In this document: positions 34,620 to 45,925 of the stretch, in pieces
How positions within the stretch are numbered: position 1 is the stretch's first letter
Layout of the letters: every line of letters starts with the position of its first letter
Assembly: GCA_000733355.1 (NCBI GenBank)
Contig: JNVV01000004.1
Location: forward strand, 1,272,548 to 1,336,547
Origin: Falciphora oryzae
Lineage: Eukaryota; Ascomycota; Sordariomycetes; Magnaporthales; Magnaporthaceae
Direction: 5' to 3'
Length of the DNA stretch: 64,000 nt
Program-made: the position numbers and the translations under genes
The notes under the pieces: model-generated
Database searches by the model: none
Told to the model about the DNA's origin: nothing
Seen by the model: the letters and a program-made list of their open reading frames with translations, nothing else

Positions 34620-35387
34620 GGCTGAGGGCCTGGCAAGGGGGTCGGGAATGTGTGAATGGATCCCCCCTTGGGGTGAAGGGAGAAAGTTTAGCCGAGGCGG
34701 GGAATTTGTCGTGCGGAAGAAATCATAAAATGCATGGTGTTGACGATGGAGTCTGGGGGTTGAGGGCGCGTTGAGAAACGTTACGGGTTTTGTGGGCTTC
34801 TTTGAGGCGCGAGGTACAAAAGACGCAGGTGAATCGACGGCGAGGCCCAATAACCTTTCTACTGCAGCCGCCACATGGCGTAGACGAGAAGGAACAACGT
34901 ATGGGTTTCTAAGTGACCACTTTCGGAGACCAAAATCGCTGGAGCCCTGTATGAACGAAAACAATAGAAGAGGCGTTGGCGACGAGCTGAGGCAAGGGTG
35001 AGAGGTCTGAGGTGGAACGTGTGTTCCCGCTTGATCAGTCAGTCAACCTAGTCAAGTCAGTCACCAGGAGTCCGGTTTCACAGATGTGGCAAAAGGAATA
35101 AAGGATTCCGTGAAAATAATGCCCAACCCATACATGGATGGAGGGACTTGGGTTGGCAGAGATAGGTATGCTGAGTAACTCCTTGGCAAAGCAAATCTAT
35201 CCCCGAAAGTGACAAACACAAAGGAAAATCTCTCTCGGCTTCCTGTTCCTAAATACATTTTTGCGTAGTCGCCTATTGAATTAAGCCTCCAGTGAAAGAA
35301 AGCGTTCGAGAATCCAGAGGGTCCTAGAGCAGCCAACATCAATAAGAATGAGGAGAATTGTGAACATGAACGAAGCGACATCACGCC
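34620..35387. other. Intergenic, 0.77 kb
   Basis: Upstream region of the preceding minus-strand gene and 3' flank of MIC12. No gene or clear site is seen. Confidence 0.5.
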
Positions 35388-36155
35388 CTATAGGCCACGC
35401 AGCACCGTGTTGTCTCTCTCATCGATCGGCCGATACCTCTCGTTTATAATCTCGGCCGCGCTCTTGCTGAAGACATCCTCCCTGCTCTCGTACCGCTGCT
35501 GGAGCGCCCTCTCCACGGGCGACGAAGCTCCCGGCGCGACGGCAGAGGCCGACCCCGCCGCCACCGCGGCCCCGATCTTCTCCTGCGCGACCCCGACGGC
35601 CGTCCTGGCCTTGCCGACCAGCGACGCCACCGTCGCCCTGGTCGCGTCCGCGCCGGCCTCGGCCGCCCTCCTGGCGCCCCCGCTCGCGTCCACCGGAGGC
35701 ACCGCCTCGGCCTGGTCGACGCCCCCGCCCAGCGCGCGGCTCCACGCCCTGCCGACCGCGTCCTCGATCTGCTCGGCCGCGGCCGCGGGCCCCGTGGCGC
35801 CCTGGGCCCAGCGCGCGGCGTTGGAGACCTCCGAGTTCCAGCGGTCCTTTGCGCGCTCCGTCAGGGTGGCGCGCGCTGCGGCGGCGCGCTCGGCGCGGGA
35901 AGGGGGCGGAGGGGGCAGGATGCGCGCGCCGGGAGGGCCCTGCGGGGTCGAGAGGGTGTCGAGGAGGTAGGCCTGGGAGCGGAGGGCCTCGGCCTGGGCT
36001 AGCCGGTTGCGCTGGTGCGCCAGGACGCTGAGGCAGGCTATCGAGAGGGTCACGGTCACCCCGCCGGTCTGCCGAGGAGGGAGGGGTTTGTTAGGGCTAG
36101 TCTGGATAGGGGATGGGAAGGGTATGACGCTTACGAAACCCGTTGCGAAACCCAT
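35388..36155 (-). CDS. MIC12: MICOS complex subunit MIC12
   Basis: Two exons, complement(35388..36068, 36135..36155), give 233 residues. The first exon is only seven codons (MGFATGF); a 66 bp intron (GTAAGC...GCAG) joins it in phase 0 to TGGVTVTLSIACLSVLAHQR. That yields the MGFATGFTGGVTxTLS start and single N-terminal membrane span typical of fungal MIC12/Aim5. MIC12 sits in the mitochondrial inner membrane and helps hold crista junctions within MICOS. The middle is Ala-rich and helical, with NRLAQAEALRSQAYLLDTL after the membrane span; the C-terminus reads SREDVFSKSAAEIINERYRP. The gene is head-to-head with the mitochondrial ribosomal protein gene at 37010. The intron is readable in frame, so unspliced mRNA would give a disrupted membrane segment rather than a stop. 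Confidence 0.85.
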   Translation of the reverse strand: MGFATGFVSVIPFPSPIQTSPNKPLPPRQTGGVTVTLSIACLSVLAHQRNRLAQAEALRSQAYLLDTLSTPQGPPGARILPPPPPSRAERAAAARATLTERAKDRWNSEVSNAARWAQGATGPAAAAEQIEDAVGRAWSRALGGGVDQAEAVPPVDASGGARRAAEAGADATRATVASLVGKARTAVGVAQEKIGAAVAAGSASAVAPGASSPVERALQQRYESREDVFSKSAAEIINERYRPIDERDNTVLRGL

Positions 36156-37009
36156 GTTCTGGGAGAGCAGACGCCGCGCGCCTGTTGAATTGGTGATGCG
36201 CTTTTTTGTTTTTTGTTGGTTTGTAGAAATGGCCCCCGGCAGTTGACGTGATCAATTGAATCTAGTTCAGGGTGGTGACCCTTCGTCTTATTGCATCGAA
36301 GCGATTGCCCGGCCGTCCTCGCGGTTTCTCATCGATGGAAGTCAATTCACCGACCCTGGCCGAAGTGTCGTAATGCTGAAGAATATGGGAAGTTTTTGGC
36401 TCGGCTGATAAAGCTCAAGCAAGCATGTGCTAGCGCCCGCGGGAATGCAGTGACGTGGTGACGAAATGCGGGAGCTCAAGGTGGGTGGCGACAGATGGAA
36501 GCTTGGGGTTCGTCAAGGAGCAGAGCCGCAGGGGCAGGGTACAAGTGGGCGACAAAATAATAACGAGGTCCAAGGTACCGGGAGGGCTATATGTGAAGCA
36601 GGTCGGGTTCGGGTGCAGCAGAAGGGGTAGAATGAAGGAGCCAGAAATAAGAAGAGAAGGCGAGCAGAATATTCCAAGATTAATTTTCGCAGGACTTTCT
36701 TCTCAGGTGTTCCGGCTCAGGTGATTGTTCGAGGTACCTTTGGAATGGTTATTATTTTGTCACCCACTCTCGCGGGCGCTGTGCCAAGACAAAAATTTCG
36801 CGGGTCTGAACCTCAGGTGGAAGTTCCCGAGGAGCTGCCACCAAACCCGATAGCCAACAACGTCGCCGCCCGCCCCCGATTGGATGCTTGACGGGTGACA
36901 ATCCAGCGAGACGCTAGGGCAATTGACACCGGCCCTACATTTCGGACAACCTTCCGGCCCCGAACCGGCTTCCCCCCACCGAACGGCCGGCGCGGCACCC
37001 CAGACAACA
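36156..37009. promoter_or_regulatory. Divergent promoter region, MIC12 and bL17m
   Basis: An 854 bp segment from which two genes for mitochondrial proteins diverge. It holds an inverted CCAAT box (ATTGG at 36879-36883), about 130 bp before the bL17m start. Its role is inferred. Confidence 0.5.
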
Positions 37010-37769
37010 ATGGCGGGAGGGCTCATGAGATACCGGACGCTGAGCCGGACGTCGGCGCACCGGCAGGCCCTGCTGCGAAACCTGGTCACGTCCCTCGTCA
37101 AGAACGAGTCGATAACGACCACGTACCCCAAGGCCAAGGAGGCCCAGCGCCTGGCCGAGAAGCTCATCACGCTGGCCAAGAAGAACAACGAGACGAGCAG
37201 GAGGTTAGCAATGGGCATCCTATACGTCAGTAACCGCATTCCCCGCCCCGCCCGCTCCTCCCGACTACCCTAGCTTTCTCGCTTGCTGACCGGACTGCCA
37301 CCGTCTCAACAAACAGACACCACACGAGCTGATCGACAAGGTCTTCGGCGAGCTGCGCGAGCGCTACGCCGACCGGCCGGGCGGCTACACGCGCGTGCTG
37401 CGCACTGAGCCTAAGAAGGCCTTCGACCAGGCGCCGTCCGCCATCCTGGAGCTGGTCGACGGACCCATGGACGTGCGCTTCGCCATGACGGCCGCCGCCG
37501 TCGCCCGCGACCGGGACCTGGGCCGCGGCCACTCGGAGCTGACGAGGCGCAACGTCGCAAAGGTCACGCGATACCGCAAGGGCGGCCGCGAGGAGTTTGA
37601 CAAGATGGTGGAGCTGACGGCCGGGCTCGACCTCGCCGACGCTGCCCGCGACGTGCGCCTCGTCGACGTCGACATGGATGCCCCTCGCAAGGAGCGCCCG
37701 CTGATGGGGGATGTCAGGACTGTCTTTAACCCACGCGAGCACAGGAGGAGGAGGGCATCCGTTGCGTGA
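37010..37769 (+). CDS. Mitochondrial large-subunit ribosomal protein bL17m
   Basis: Two exons, join(37010..37225, 37317..37769), give 222 residues. The 91 bp intron (GTCAGT...ACAG) joins MGILY to TPHELIDKVFGEL in phase 0. The N-terminal half matches bacterial L17: RTLSRTSAHRQALLRNLVTS, LVKNESITTTYPKAKEAQRL then AEKLITLAKK, and later RPGGYTRVLRTEPKKAFDQA then PSAILELVD. The C-terminal extension (residues 125-222) is normal for the fungal mitochondrial protein (Mrpl8 in yeast). It is part of the mitochondrial large ribosomal subunit near the exit tunnel. It is head-to-head with MIC12 and tail-to-tail with UTP25, 311 bp apart. Confidence 0.94.
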
Positions 37770-38080
37770 GCTGAGGATATGAAAGAAAAGAAGTAAATTT
37801 TCGGAGAGGGCTTTTTGCCGTCGGGGCTAAGGGGGAACGAGCACAAACGAAACGCTTCTTGATACCCGGGCCCGTATATCGGTCATGTTCATAGGAGCAA
37901 GGAACGTGTATATCGCGATAAGCCTGCACCATTGTATAAAAACACAACAAACAAACACCATAAGAGCCATGAAAACATTGAATAGGCCAGATATTTACGA
38001 CCATTCTACCACCATTAACTTCCCATTTTCCTCTATACACTCAAACAGACGTACTTCTCGTCTATCAGGATACAAACAGC
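37770..38080. other. 3' region shared by convergent bL17m and UTP25 genes
   Basis: A 311 bp AT-richer segment between two stop codons; it must hold both polyadenylation regions. No further feature is seen. Confidence 0.5.
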
Positions 38081-40366
38081 TCAGACAAAGTCAAACGTAT
38101 CACCCTTCTCGCTCAGCATCTTGGCAACCCGTTGCGTTCCAACAATACGCTCCAGCTTCATCACGTCGTAGCGCGAGAACAGGACCCGGACGGTGCCCTG
38201 GCCCGGCTCGATGGTGCCGTCCTGCTCGCTGCGGCCGAGGTAGCCGCCCGCGACCTCGCGGTAGAAGACGGGGTTGTCGGGCAGGCCGTACATGACGACG
38301 CGGCGCACGCCCCGGATGCGGTGGCGCCAGAAGTGGTGCGCGCGCTCCGTGTAGAGCAGGACGCGGTGGCGGCCCGTCAGGAAGTGCGAGCGCGCGCGCG
38401 ACGTCTCGGCCACCTCGGAGTGGTCCGAGACGGCGCCGAACGACAGCGACGCGGCGGCCGGGTCAGCGGCGAAGTAGTTGCGCACGCGCACAAAGTCCAT
38501 GTACGACGGCACGAAGACGAGCGTGCCGCCCGAGGACGCGTCCCGGGACGCGGCGCGCCGGGCGAGCGCGGGCACGACGGCCTTGGTGAAGTACTCGAAG
38601 CGCGCGTCGGGCTCGGCCGCGATCGAGGGCGCGTCGAAGCGCGAGAAGGTCTGCCGGGCGCGCGACACGACGCCGCCCAGCTGCTGGATCAGCCCTTGGT
38701 ACTCGGGCTGCACGCGCGCGCGGCCGGCCCAGTTCTGGCAGTGGCTGCGCAGGAGCTCCGACAGCTCGGGCGTGTTGAAGGCCGAGAGCACCACGTTCTG
38801 GCGGAAGTGCTTGGCCTGGCCGTCCAGGTACCAGCTGCGCACGCGGCTGAAGTCGCAGCCGTGCGAGTCCTTGGGCTGCAGGTTCATGTGCTCAAATATG
38901 TACTCGACGTGCTCCCAGTTCTGCATCAGGATCGCGTCTGCCTGATCGACGATGACGAGCTCGATGGAGCTGAGGAAGTCATAGTCCAGGTTCTTCTCCT
39001 CGACCGAGCCCATTGCCATGCGGAGGCCGAGGGGGCTGGCCATCAGGACGTCCGAGCTGTAGAACTGTGAAAAGTACTTAATCGTCTTGCGCGTGAACTT
39101 GACGCCCAACCGAAACATGTCGTCGCTGTTGCCGTCGAACAGGTCCTTGAAGTCGGCAGGCTTGTCGTCCTTGAAGCCCTCCTTCTCCACATACGAGTCG
39201 TCGAACCGCTTCCGGTTCTCCTGCTGGTCGACATCGGCGAGCGAGCATATCATGTCGACCATCTTCGCGCACGACTGCCGTGTCGGCAGGAGCATGAGCA
39301 CCTTGGGCCGCGTGAACCCTTGGTCCCGCAGCTCGAGATCAGGGTCCGCATCCTCTCGCGCAAGCTTGGCGCTGTTCTTGATAACCCGGTCGCGGGTCCT
39401 AGAAAGGGAATCATGTTAGCATAGGGTTGCTGAAATAAGGAGATAAAAACAGGCATGCTTCCGCATACTTAAAGACATGGTTTAGTGCGTGAAGGCAGAC
39501 CAAGCGTCTTAGGCTGTCACCGTTGGCCACCGTTCGCTGGCAGTAGAGAGTGTCGAGGTACTGGAAAAGAGGGGCAGCCAGCGCCTGCTCCGAGGAGTCG
39601 AATTCTGGCCGCTGGGTAGCGATTGCTTTCTTCAGCTTGGGTTTGAGGCTCAGGGCCGAGGGGTCTCGGACTGAAGTTGGGGGGGTAGCTTGGACATCGG
39701 GGCTGGTCTTGGGTGCCATTATGATGGTTCTGGATGACTTGGACGCAATCTTTTTGGTGGCCCATTCATTCTTCGCCATCGCTGCTAGCCTAGTGGTCAC
39801 TGCGGCTTCGTCGGGCGCGGCGAAGTGCGATGCAAAAGGATCCGATCCATCCTGGGCGCCTTCGTCGTCGTCGTCGTCGGAGACTTCGTCATCGTCCTCC
39901 TCAGCCTCCTCGGCCTCGACGAGATCCACATCATTAGCCTCGTCCTCACTTGAGGGCTCCTCTGGCTTTTCGGTGTGCTCCAGTTTCCTCCTCTTGGCCT
40001 TAGGGCCTAAGGCCTCGGTCAAGCTATGCAGTAGGGCCACATATGGGCGGGCCGCGATCTTGTCCTCCTCATCGCCCTCAGAATCAGAGCCTACCCCTGA
40101 CTCTTCGTCGTCAGATGGAGGCTCGTCTTGTGAAGACTCATCGTCAGACGCTCTGTAGAAATGTTAGACCGTATACCCGGAAGAAATTGGATTATTGGGC
40201 GAGTGATACCATACTCTTTTTTTTCTTCGACCCGTGAACTGTCAAACCTGCGCTTCCCGATGAAGTTTTTGGGGCCGCCTCTTCCACCGCGTCCACCACC
40301 TCTGCCGCGACCACTGCCACGCCCCCTGGAGCCTCCTCGGGGAACAAAGCGACCTCTGGGGCCCAT
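38081..40366 (-). CDS. UTP25: U3 snoRNA-associated protein UTP25
   Basis: Three exons, complement(38081..39398, 39469..40152, 40215..40366), give 717 residues. Introns are 62 bp (GTATGG...ACAG, with a TCTAACA branch site) and 70 bp (GTATGC...CTAG). The N-terminus is an RGG-rich tail (residues 1-35) followed by an acidic region (about 52-135). The body contains [74 protein letters not shown] and, near the end, [40 protein letters not shown] and [15 protein letters not shown]. This is the UTP25/DEF family, a degenerate DEAD-box-like nucleolar protein of the small-subunit processome needed for 18S rRNA maturation; the ATPase motifs are not conserved (VDQAD replaces DEAD), as usual. It is head-to-head with eIF3f. 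Confidence 0.95.
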
Positions 40367-40866
40367 ATCAGGCAGTGAAAAAAGACCCAATTAAACTCAA
40401 TAAAAAGATCTCGACTTTGTTCCAGCGACTTGACGAGATCTGTATGGCATTGGCGCTCTTGAACGGCTTATACACGTGAGGAAACTCCAAGCTGAAAAAA
40501 TTCCAGGTGGAGACCACGACCTGCCCCTGGTGGATTTAGTAGACTCACCCGAGATGTGCGCACCCGACAACGTCACCTCTTATCAGCTTATCTTAGCGCA
40601 CACAAGCGGGCTGGGTCCCCACGCCCCACGGACAACACCAAAATATTTCGTTTGGAAATTCGCACACCTTGCGATGCGGGCGCAGCGAATGGCCATAATA
40701 ATATTGTCGACCCCTCCCGATCCCGCCGAACCAGCACGCCCGATTCCGTGACCGCCCCCGCCAGAGGCCACCTACCCCCGGGCGCACAGATTGAAGTCTG
40801 TCCTTGCCAACTCTGCCCGTCTTTCCTTCTTTTTCCCGCGGCTACTTTTGCCAAAATAAAGACAAA
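40367..40866. promoter_or_regulatory. Divergent promoter region, UTP25 and eIF3f
   Basis: A 500 bp segment from which a ribosome-assembly gene and a translation-initiation gene diverge. It includes an AAAAAATT stretch near 40495, like the yeast ribosome-biogenesis RRPE element; the similarity is loose. Confidence 0.45.
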
Positions 40867-40980
40867 ATGGCCGTAGACCACGACGACTTCCTCCACCTCT
40901 CCAAGCCCCTCGCGCCCTCGGCCGTGGGCTTCAACGCCAACGTCGCCCCTCTGACAGTCACAATCCAGCCGCAGGTACGT

Positions 40981-41011
<31 letters not shown>

Positions 41012-42183
41012 CCTTGGGTCCATTGCGCCCGCCCTTGTCTCTCCTCCGTCGTGGCCGTCTCCCCTTTGCCCCACCTTTTCCTCCTCGCTGCCCTCTCCTC
41101 ACCATCACCAACCCTAGCAACGACAACACCTTCTCCCCATACCGCCCTACCAAACTAAGTACAAATCTCCCTCACCCGTAGGCCATACTGTCAATATTGG
41201 ACCATGCCGTCCGCCGAGACAACCGCGACACGCAGGCGACGCGCGTGATCGGCGCGCTGGTCGGCGTGCGCAGCGAGGACGGCACCGACGTCGAGGTCCG
41301 CAGCACCTTTGCGATCCCGCACACCGAGAACGAGGACCAGGTCGAGGTCGACGTCGAGTACCAGAAGAACATGCTGGCCCTGACCCTCAAGGCCAGCCCG
41401 CGCGAGGCGCTGCTGGGCTGGTACACCACGTCGCACGAGCTTAACTCGTTCAGCGCCCTGATCCAGAACTTCTTCGCCTCGCCCGAGACGGGCACCCACC
41501 CCCACCCGGCCGTCCACCTGACCATCAGCACCGAGCCGGGCTGCGAGGTCGAGCCCCGCTGCTACATCAGCGCCCCCGCCGCCGCCAGCCCCGAGCGCGC
41601 CGCCGAGTCGTGCTTCTTCGTCCAGGTCCCGCACCGCATGCCCGCCGCCGGAGAGTCGGACCGCGCCGCCCTCGAGGCCATGTCGGCCGCCCGGGACGCC
41701 GAGTCGCGCGTCGCCCCCGTCGTGTCCGACATCGAGGCCCTGGCCCGGTCGCTCGAGCAGACGCTCGACACGCTCGACCGCGTCATCGACTACGTCGGCT
41801 CCGTCCTGGACGAGGAGCGCGAGCCCTCGCACGCCATCGGCCAGTACCTCATGAACAACCTCTCGCTCGCCCCCAAGGTCGACGGCGCCAGCATCGAGCA
41901 CGACTTCAACAACCACGTCCAGGACGTCCTCATGGTCTCGTACCTCGCAAACACCATCCGCACCCAGATCGACCTCGCCCAGCGCCTGGCCCTGGCCAAC
42001 CTGACCGAGAAGGACGAGAAGAAGGAGGGCGAGGACGGCGCCAAGCCGGAGCGCGGCGGAGGCGGCGGCGGCCGTGGCGGCAGGGGAGGTCGCGGCCGGG
42101 GAGGCGGCGGCAGGGGCGGCGGCCAGCAGAGGGAACCCCGCGAGCCGAGGGAGCCCAGGGAACCCAGGGAGAACGGCGACTAG
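40867..42183 (+). CDS. Translation initiation factor eIF3 subunit F
   Basis: Two exons, join(40867..40974, 41182..42183), give 369 residues. The 207 bp intron (GTACGT...CGTAG) joins TVTIQPQ to [12 protein letters not shown] in phase 0. The MPN domain (about residues 28-170) shows [48 protein letters not shown] and [20 protein letters not shown]; the JAMM metal ligands are not complete, as expected for the non-catalytic eIF3f. The C-terminal helical part ([35 protein letters not shown]) is also typical. The end is an RGG/Gly-rich tail followed by REPREP repeats. It acts in the eIF3 complex on the 40S ribosome. The intron starts with a CGCCGT-type microsatellite (40981-41010). An AATAAA lies at 42218. 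Confidence 0.95.
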
Positions 42184-43033
42184 GAGACGGGCCCGTCTCT
42201 CGACGACTCATCCTGGCAATAAAAAACCAACTTTTCTTTTTTTTTTTTTTTTTTTTGTTCGTTTTCTTGTTCGCATGCTGCCGGTGCCATGCGGGAAAAC
42301 ACACCACAAAAAAAAAAAAAAAAAGAGCCCAAAGCAGATATTCAACGTTTAGCGGCCGTCCTCCTGTGTTCGCAGAGCGGGTTGGTGGGGATGGGTCGGA
42401 TCACACAGGGGCATCCAAGGCTTGGTTTGGGTTGGTCCACATTTTTTATTTCATTCGAGTGATGGTTTGAGATACATACTTCTCCTCACGTGAGAAATCG
42501 GGCGACTTGGGGGAAGCGAGGGGATACATAGATGATGGCAGGCCCTTCAAAAAGGAGGGCTCAAGAGAAATGGGACAACGGGTTACGAAAACTACTGATG
42601 ATGCCATGTATGCATGGCTGGAGGCAGTTCTACAAGCCTCTCAACACGATGGCGACTTATGAAATCGTTCCTCATTATTGTTGTTTTCTTCCTTTTCTTG
42701 TTGACAAGTAATATTCGCATTAGGTGTATTCGCCCGCCCATGCGAGCATGTGAACCCATACCGTTCTCTTGCGCTTTCAGTCAGCAACCATCACAGCATC
42801 GCTGACTGTTGGGCGACCATGAAACCACCATCTCCCCCAAACGCCGTCATGCTTCTCTGGAAACGGAGAGGAGAAGTATTGAAAATATGACTAGAGACTT
42901 TCCTTCCCACCACCACCCAGTACGCCTGCCCGCCTATCGCTCCGTGCCTGTTTATCCCGCATCAGAACATGCCCAAAACACGACCCGCCAATATCCGCCG
43001 GCTCCCAAAGCACGACCCAGTAATCCCTTCTTT
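42184..43033. other. Intergenic between convergent eIF3f and R3H genes
   Basis: A polyadenylation signal AATAAA lies at 42218-42223, followed by a 20-T run (42237-42256) and a 17-A run (42308-42324). The remainder is the 3' flank of the R3H gene. No gene is seen. Confidence 0.55.
42218..42223 (+). terminator. Poly(A) signal of the eIF3f gene
   Basis: AATAAA lies 35 bp after the eIF3f stop codon and is followed within 15 bp by a T tract, the usual order for fungal 3' end formation. Confidence 0.55.
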
Positions 43034-45925
43034 CTAAGTAGACGGCTTCTGAGGGAGTGTAGCGGGATTCCCATAGGTTGGGAGATGGCTGAAGCCGGGT
43101 CCGGATGTGGACCCCTGCGCCAATACTGGCTTGGTCGGCACCCGTGGCGACTGATGGTGGACTTGGTGCGGATGAGGTTGAACGGGGTGAGGCGGCGGGG
43201 CATGCTGGCGAGGATGCTGCTGATGCTGGTGCTGGTGTTGCGCAACACCGGGCTGCTGCTGTGCATGGGGCATGTGGTGATATTGCGGTGGAAGGCTGTT
43301 GTTGGAGCCCTGCCTCATCATCCCGAATCCTCCACCGGTTGGTCCATACGGAGGAGGATGGTGGGGATGTGGCATAACCGGCGGCGCACCGTACGGCATC
43401 GGCGGCGCGTTCGCGAGGGGGCCGGGCGCCTGCTGTGTCTGGGCGGGGCCGGCATATGGGCCAACGGGAGGCACCGGAGGGCCAGGTGGCATGGGGGCCA
43501 TTCCGTTGCCTGGGACGAAAGACTGCGTCTTTGGGTTAAAGGCGTGGTGTCGATTGTAGCTGCCCGGAATAGGGTGCTGGCTCTTGGGGTCGTGAGGGTT
43601 GGAGTGAACGGGCAGTTGGCCATAGGGGTATGGGATCCCGTTAGGCCCCATGACCATTGTCGGCATTGCCGGGGCCGCAGGCGCGGCCCTCGTCTGATAT
43701 GGAGTCTGATTGCCGTTGAATGGTGGCTGCTGCCATGACTGGGGCGGTGTGCCTTGGACCGGTACCTGCACCTGCACTGGCGGCGCAGTGTAGCCCGGCA
43801 TCTGCTGGGCAGCCGGTGGCTGGGGAAACCTTTGGTTGACAGCGGGTGGGATAGGATTCTAGCTAACGTTAGCGAGGTTGTGTCCTGACGGGTGCCCACC
43901 GGCGAGGCGGACCGAGACGAATGCATCGCACTTACCGACTGCTGGTTGTTGTACTGTGGAACGAAGTTGTTTGCGGGCACCATTGTCGATGGATACTGCT
44001 GACCGGCGGCTGCTGGGCCATATGTTGGTGCGTACGACGGCTGCGGTTGCGTCTGGGGGCCGAACTGGGCATTGCCGTTGCCCACGGGCACATAGGCCGG
44101 AGCCCACATGGGCTGCTGGTGCGGGTGGTAGTATGGAGTATACTGGGAGCGCGAGTCAAAGCCCTCGGAGTCGTCACGTCGCTGCTTAGTGGTCTTCGTC
44201 CGCTTGTTTGTAAGGGACTTGTCCTTAGCCGACACAGAGCTAGCGCGAGACACTCCCGTGCTGTCTTCGTTGTCTGCGAGACGTGTATCCCTGTGAGTTA
44301 TGGCGGCGCACGAGATGGGAGGTGATTAGATGGGCTGCACATGAACGTACCTGGACTTGATGTCTCCGTCTGTGCTGTGGTGCCGAAGATTCTCAGTCTT
44401 GCCTTGTTGTAGGCCTCTTCTCGTTCCTCACGGGACAACCTGAGAGCAAGGTTAGCACTGAGGACTCGCCCGTGCCACACGCAGGGAAAATCATGGGGCA
44501 ACAACGTACTTGAGGTTTGCGGTGCCTCCCTTGTCTTTCAGCTCACTGCCGTCCTCGGACGTGGCCTTGGAGGCGCCGGCACTGACTGGGGCAGAGTCGC
44601 CCTCTTCACCACGGCGCATGATTTTCCTGGGTAGCATAACCAGGGGTGGCGTGCTGCTCGCCGATTCGCAGGCCGGCGCGATGCTCTGGAGCGAGGGCGG
44701 CACGCGACAAAACGGGGTACGGTAGATGCGAACGGCACCAGCAACCGCCTCAAAAGAGTGTGTCATGTGATAGTAATCGGCGAGCTTGTGCGTCAACAGC
44801 CTGCAGAATGAATTGCTTGGCGGAAGATCCATGAAAGGCTCCCTGCGATTGGTGGATGGTTAGAACCGTTTGGCTGCTCATACATGTTGCACACCAGGGG
44901 CAAGGTGGGCATGGGGTGAACTCACTTAGAATCCTGCACAAACTCGATCACGTCCTTCTCCAGTCGCAACAGGAAGAGGCGATCTTTGGGCGATTTCATG
45001 GCCTCGAGGAGCTTTTCATCCGGGTTCTGGCTATAGAACCCGTTCCCACTCAATGCCTCCTGGCTGATAGGAGCTGTCGTTAGCGGGACGGTGCCGTTTG
45101 CGGCCGGCGGCTGCTCTGAGGTGGTGCTCTCAGGAGTCATGGTTCCTTGCACGTTCGGCGAGGCCAGGGCATGCGCCACGACGGCTCTCGGTGGCATATC
45201 GCCGATCTGGATATTGCGGAAGCGCCCAGCAACGTCTGAGCCCACGCGCGAGTTCGCAATCAGCGAGCCCCGGATGGAGAAGGCATCATCCTCGTCGGCC
45301 GCCGCCTTCACGCTGGCGCTGTCGTCTGGACGTAGCGATTCCTTCTCGTCCAACACGTTGAACGTCGTCCCGGATGTGATGCTCTTGCCGTCCAGACTCG
45401 GCGGTTTTGTGCCGAGCTCAGAGCTCGAGTCTGCCTTCTGGGAGACGTCATCTGACGGGGTCTGGCTGTTGGCTGTCTTGCTGGACTGCTCAGTAGACGT
45501 TGAGCCCGAGCCATTGACGACGAGGCTCGGGGGCTTCATCTCTAGCTTCAACTCCTTCAGTCCTTGCACCACTTTGCTTTCCGCAGACTGATCAGCTGTG
45601 GCCGTCCGTGGCGCCGGGCCCGATGCGTTCTGCGCGGCCTGCGATCTCATATCTTTATTCGTGTTGGTGGCACTGTTCGGCAGGGGGGCCGCCGCCTTTG
45701 GGCCAAGAGGGCTCTTTGCAGCCGCCTGTCCAGCCTTCCGAGGCGCAGGCCCACCGTCCTTGGACGCCGACGCTGCGACCTGTACAGCGACTTAGTCCCG
45801 AGCTTCCCAAATATCAAGCTAGACGGAGTCGCTTGGCTATACAGTGACATCGGGGCCGAGCATACCTTTGCAAACGAGAGTTTCTTCATGCCTGTCATGG
45901 CCGGGGGTGCAGGCATGGTTGTCAT
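43034..45925 (-). CDS. R3H- and SUZ-domain RNA-binding protein
   Basis: Six exons, complement(43034..43858, 43936..44273, 44351..44439, 44510..44842, 44926..45779, 45866..45925), give 832 residues; all junction phases agree. The first exon encodes MTTMPAPPAMTGMKKLSFAK. Residues 20-280 are disordered. The R3H domain (about 285-365) reads DRLFLLRLEKDVIEFVQDSK, EPFMDLPPSNSFCRLLTHKL, ADYYHMTHSF; the SUZ motif follows, split by an intron (PRKIMRRGEEG ... LSREEREEAYNKARLRIFG). The C-terminal 380 residues are Pro/Gln/His-rich, likely to phase-separate or bind partners. Architecture and motifs are those of yeast Rbs1-like R3H/SUZ proteins, which bind single-stranded nucleic acid. For the fifth exon I chose the acceptor at 44274, since it alone joins SSP to DNEDSTGVSRASS in frame with the downstream coding texture. 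Confidence 0.9.

Noticed and set aside
44274..44350. Alternative acceptor CAG near 44292 for exon 5 of the R3H gene
   Set aside because: It forces the downstream exon into a frame lacking coding texture; the acceptor at 44274 restores the conserved-looking frame.
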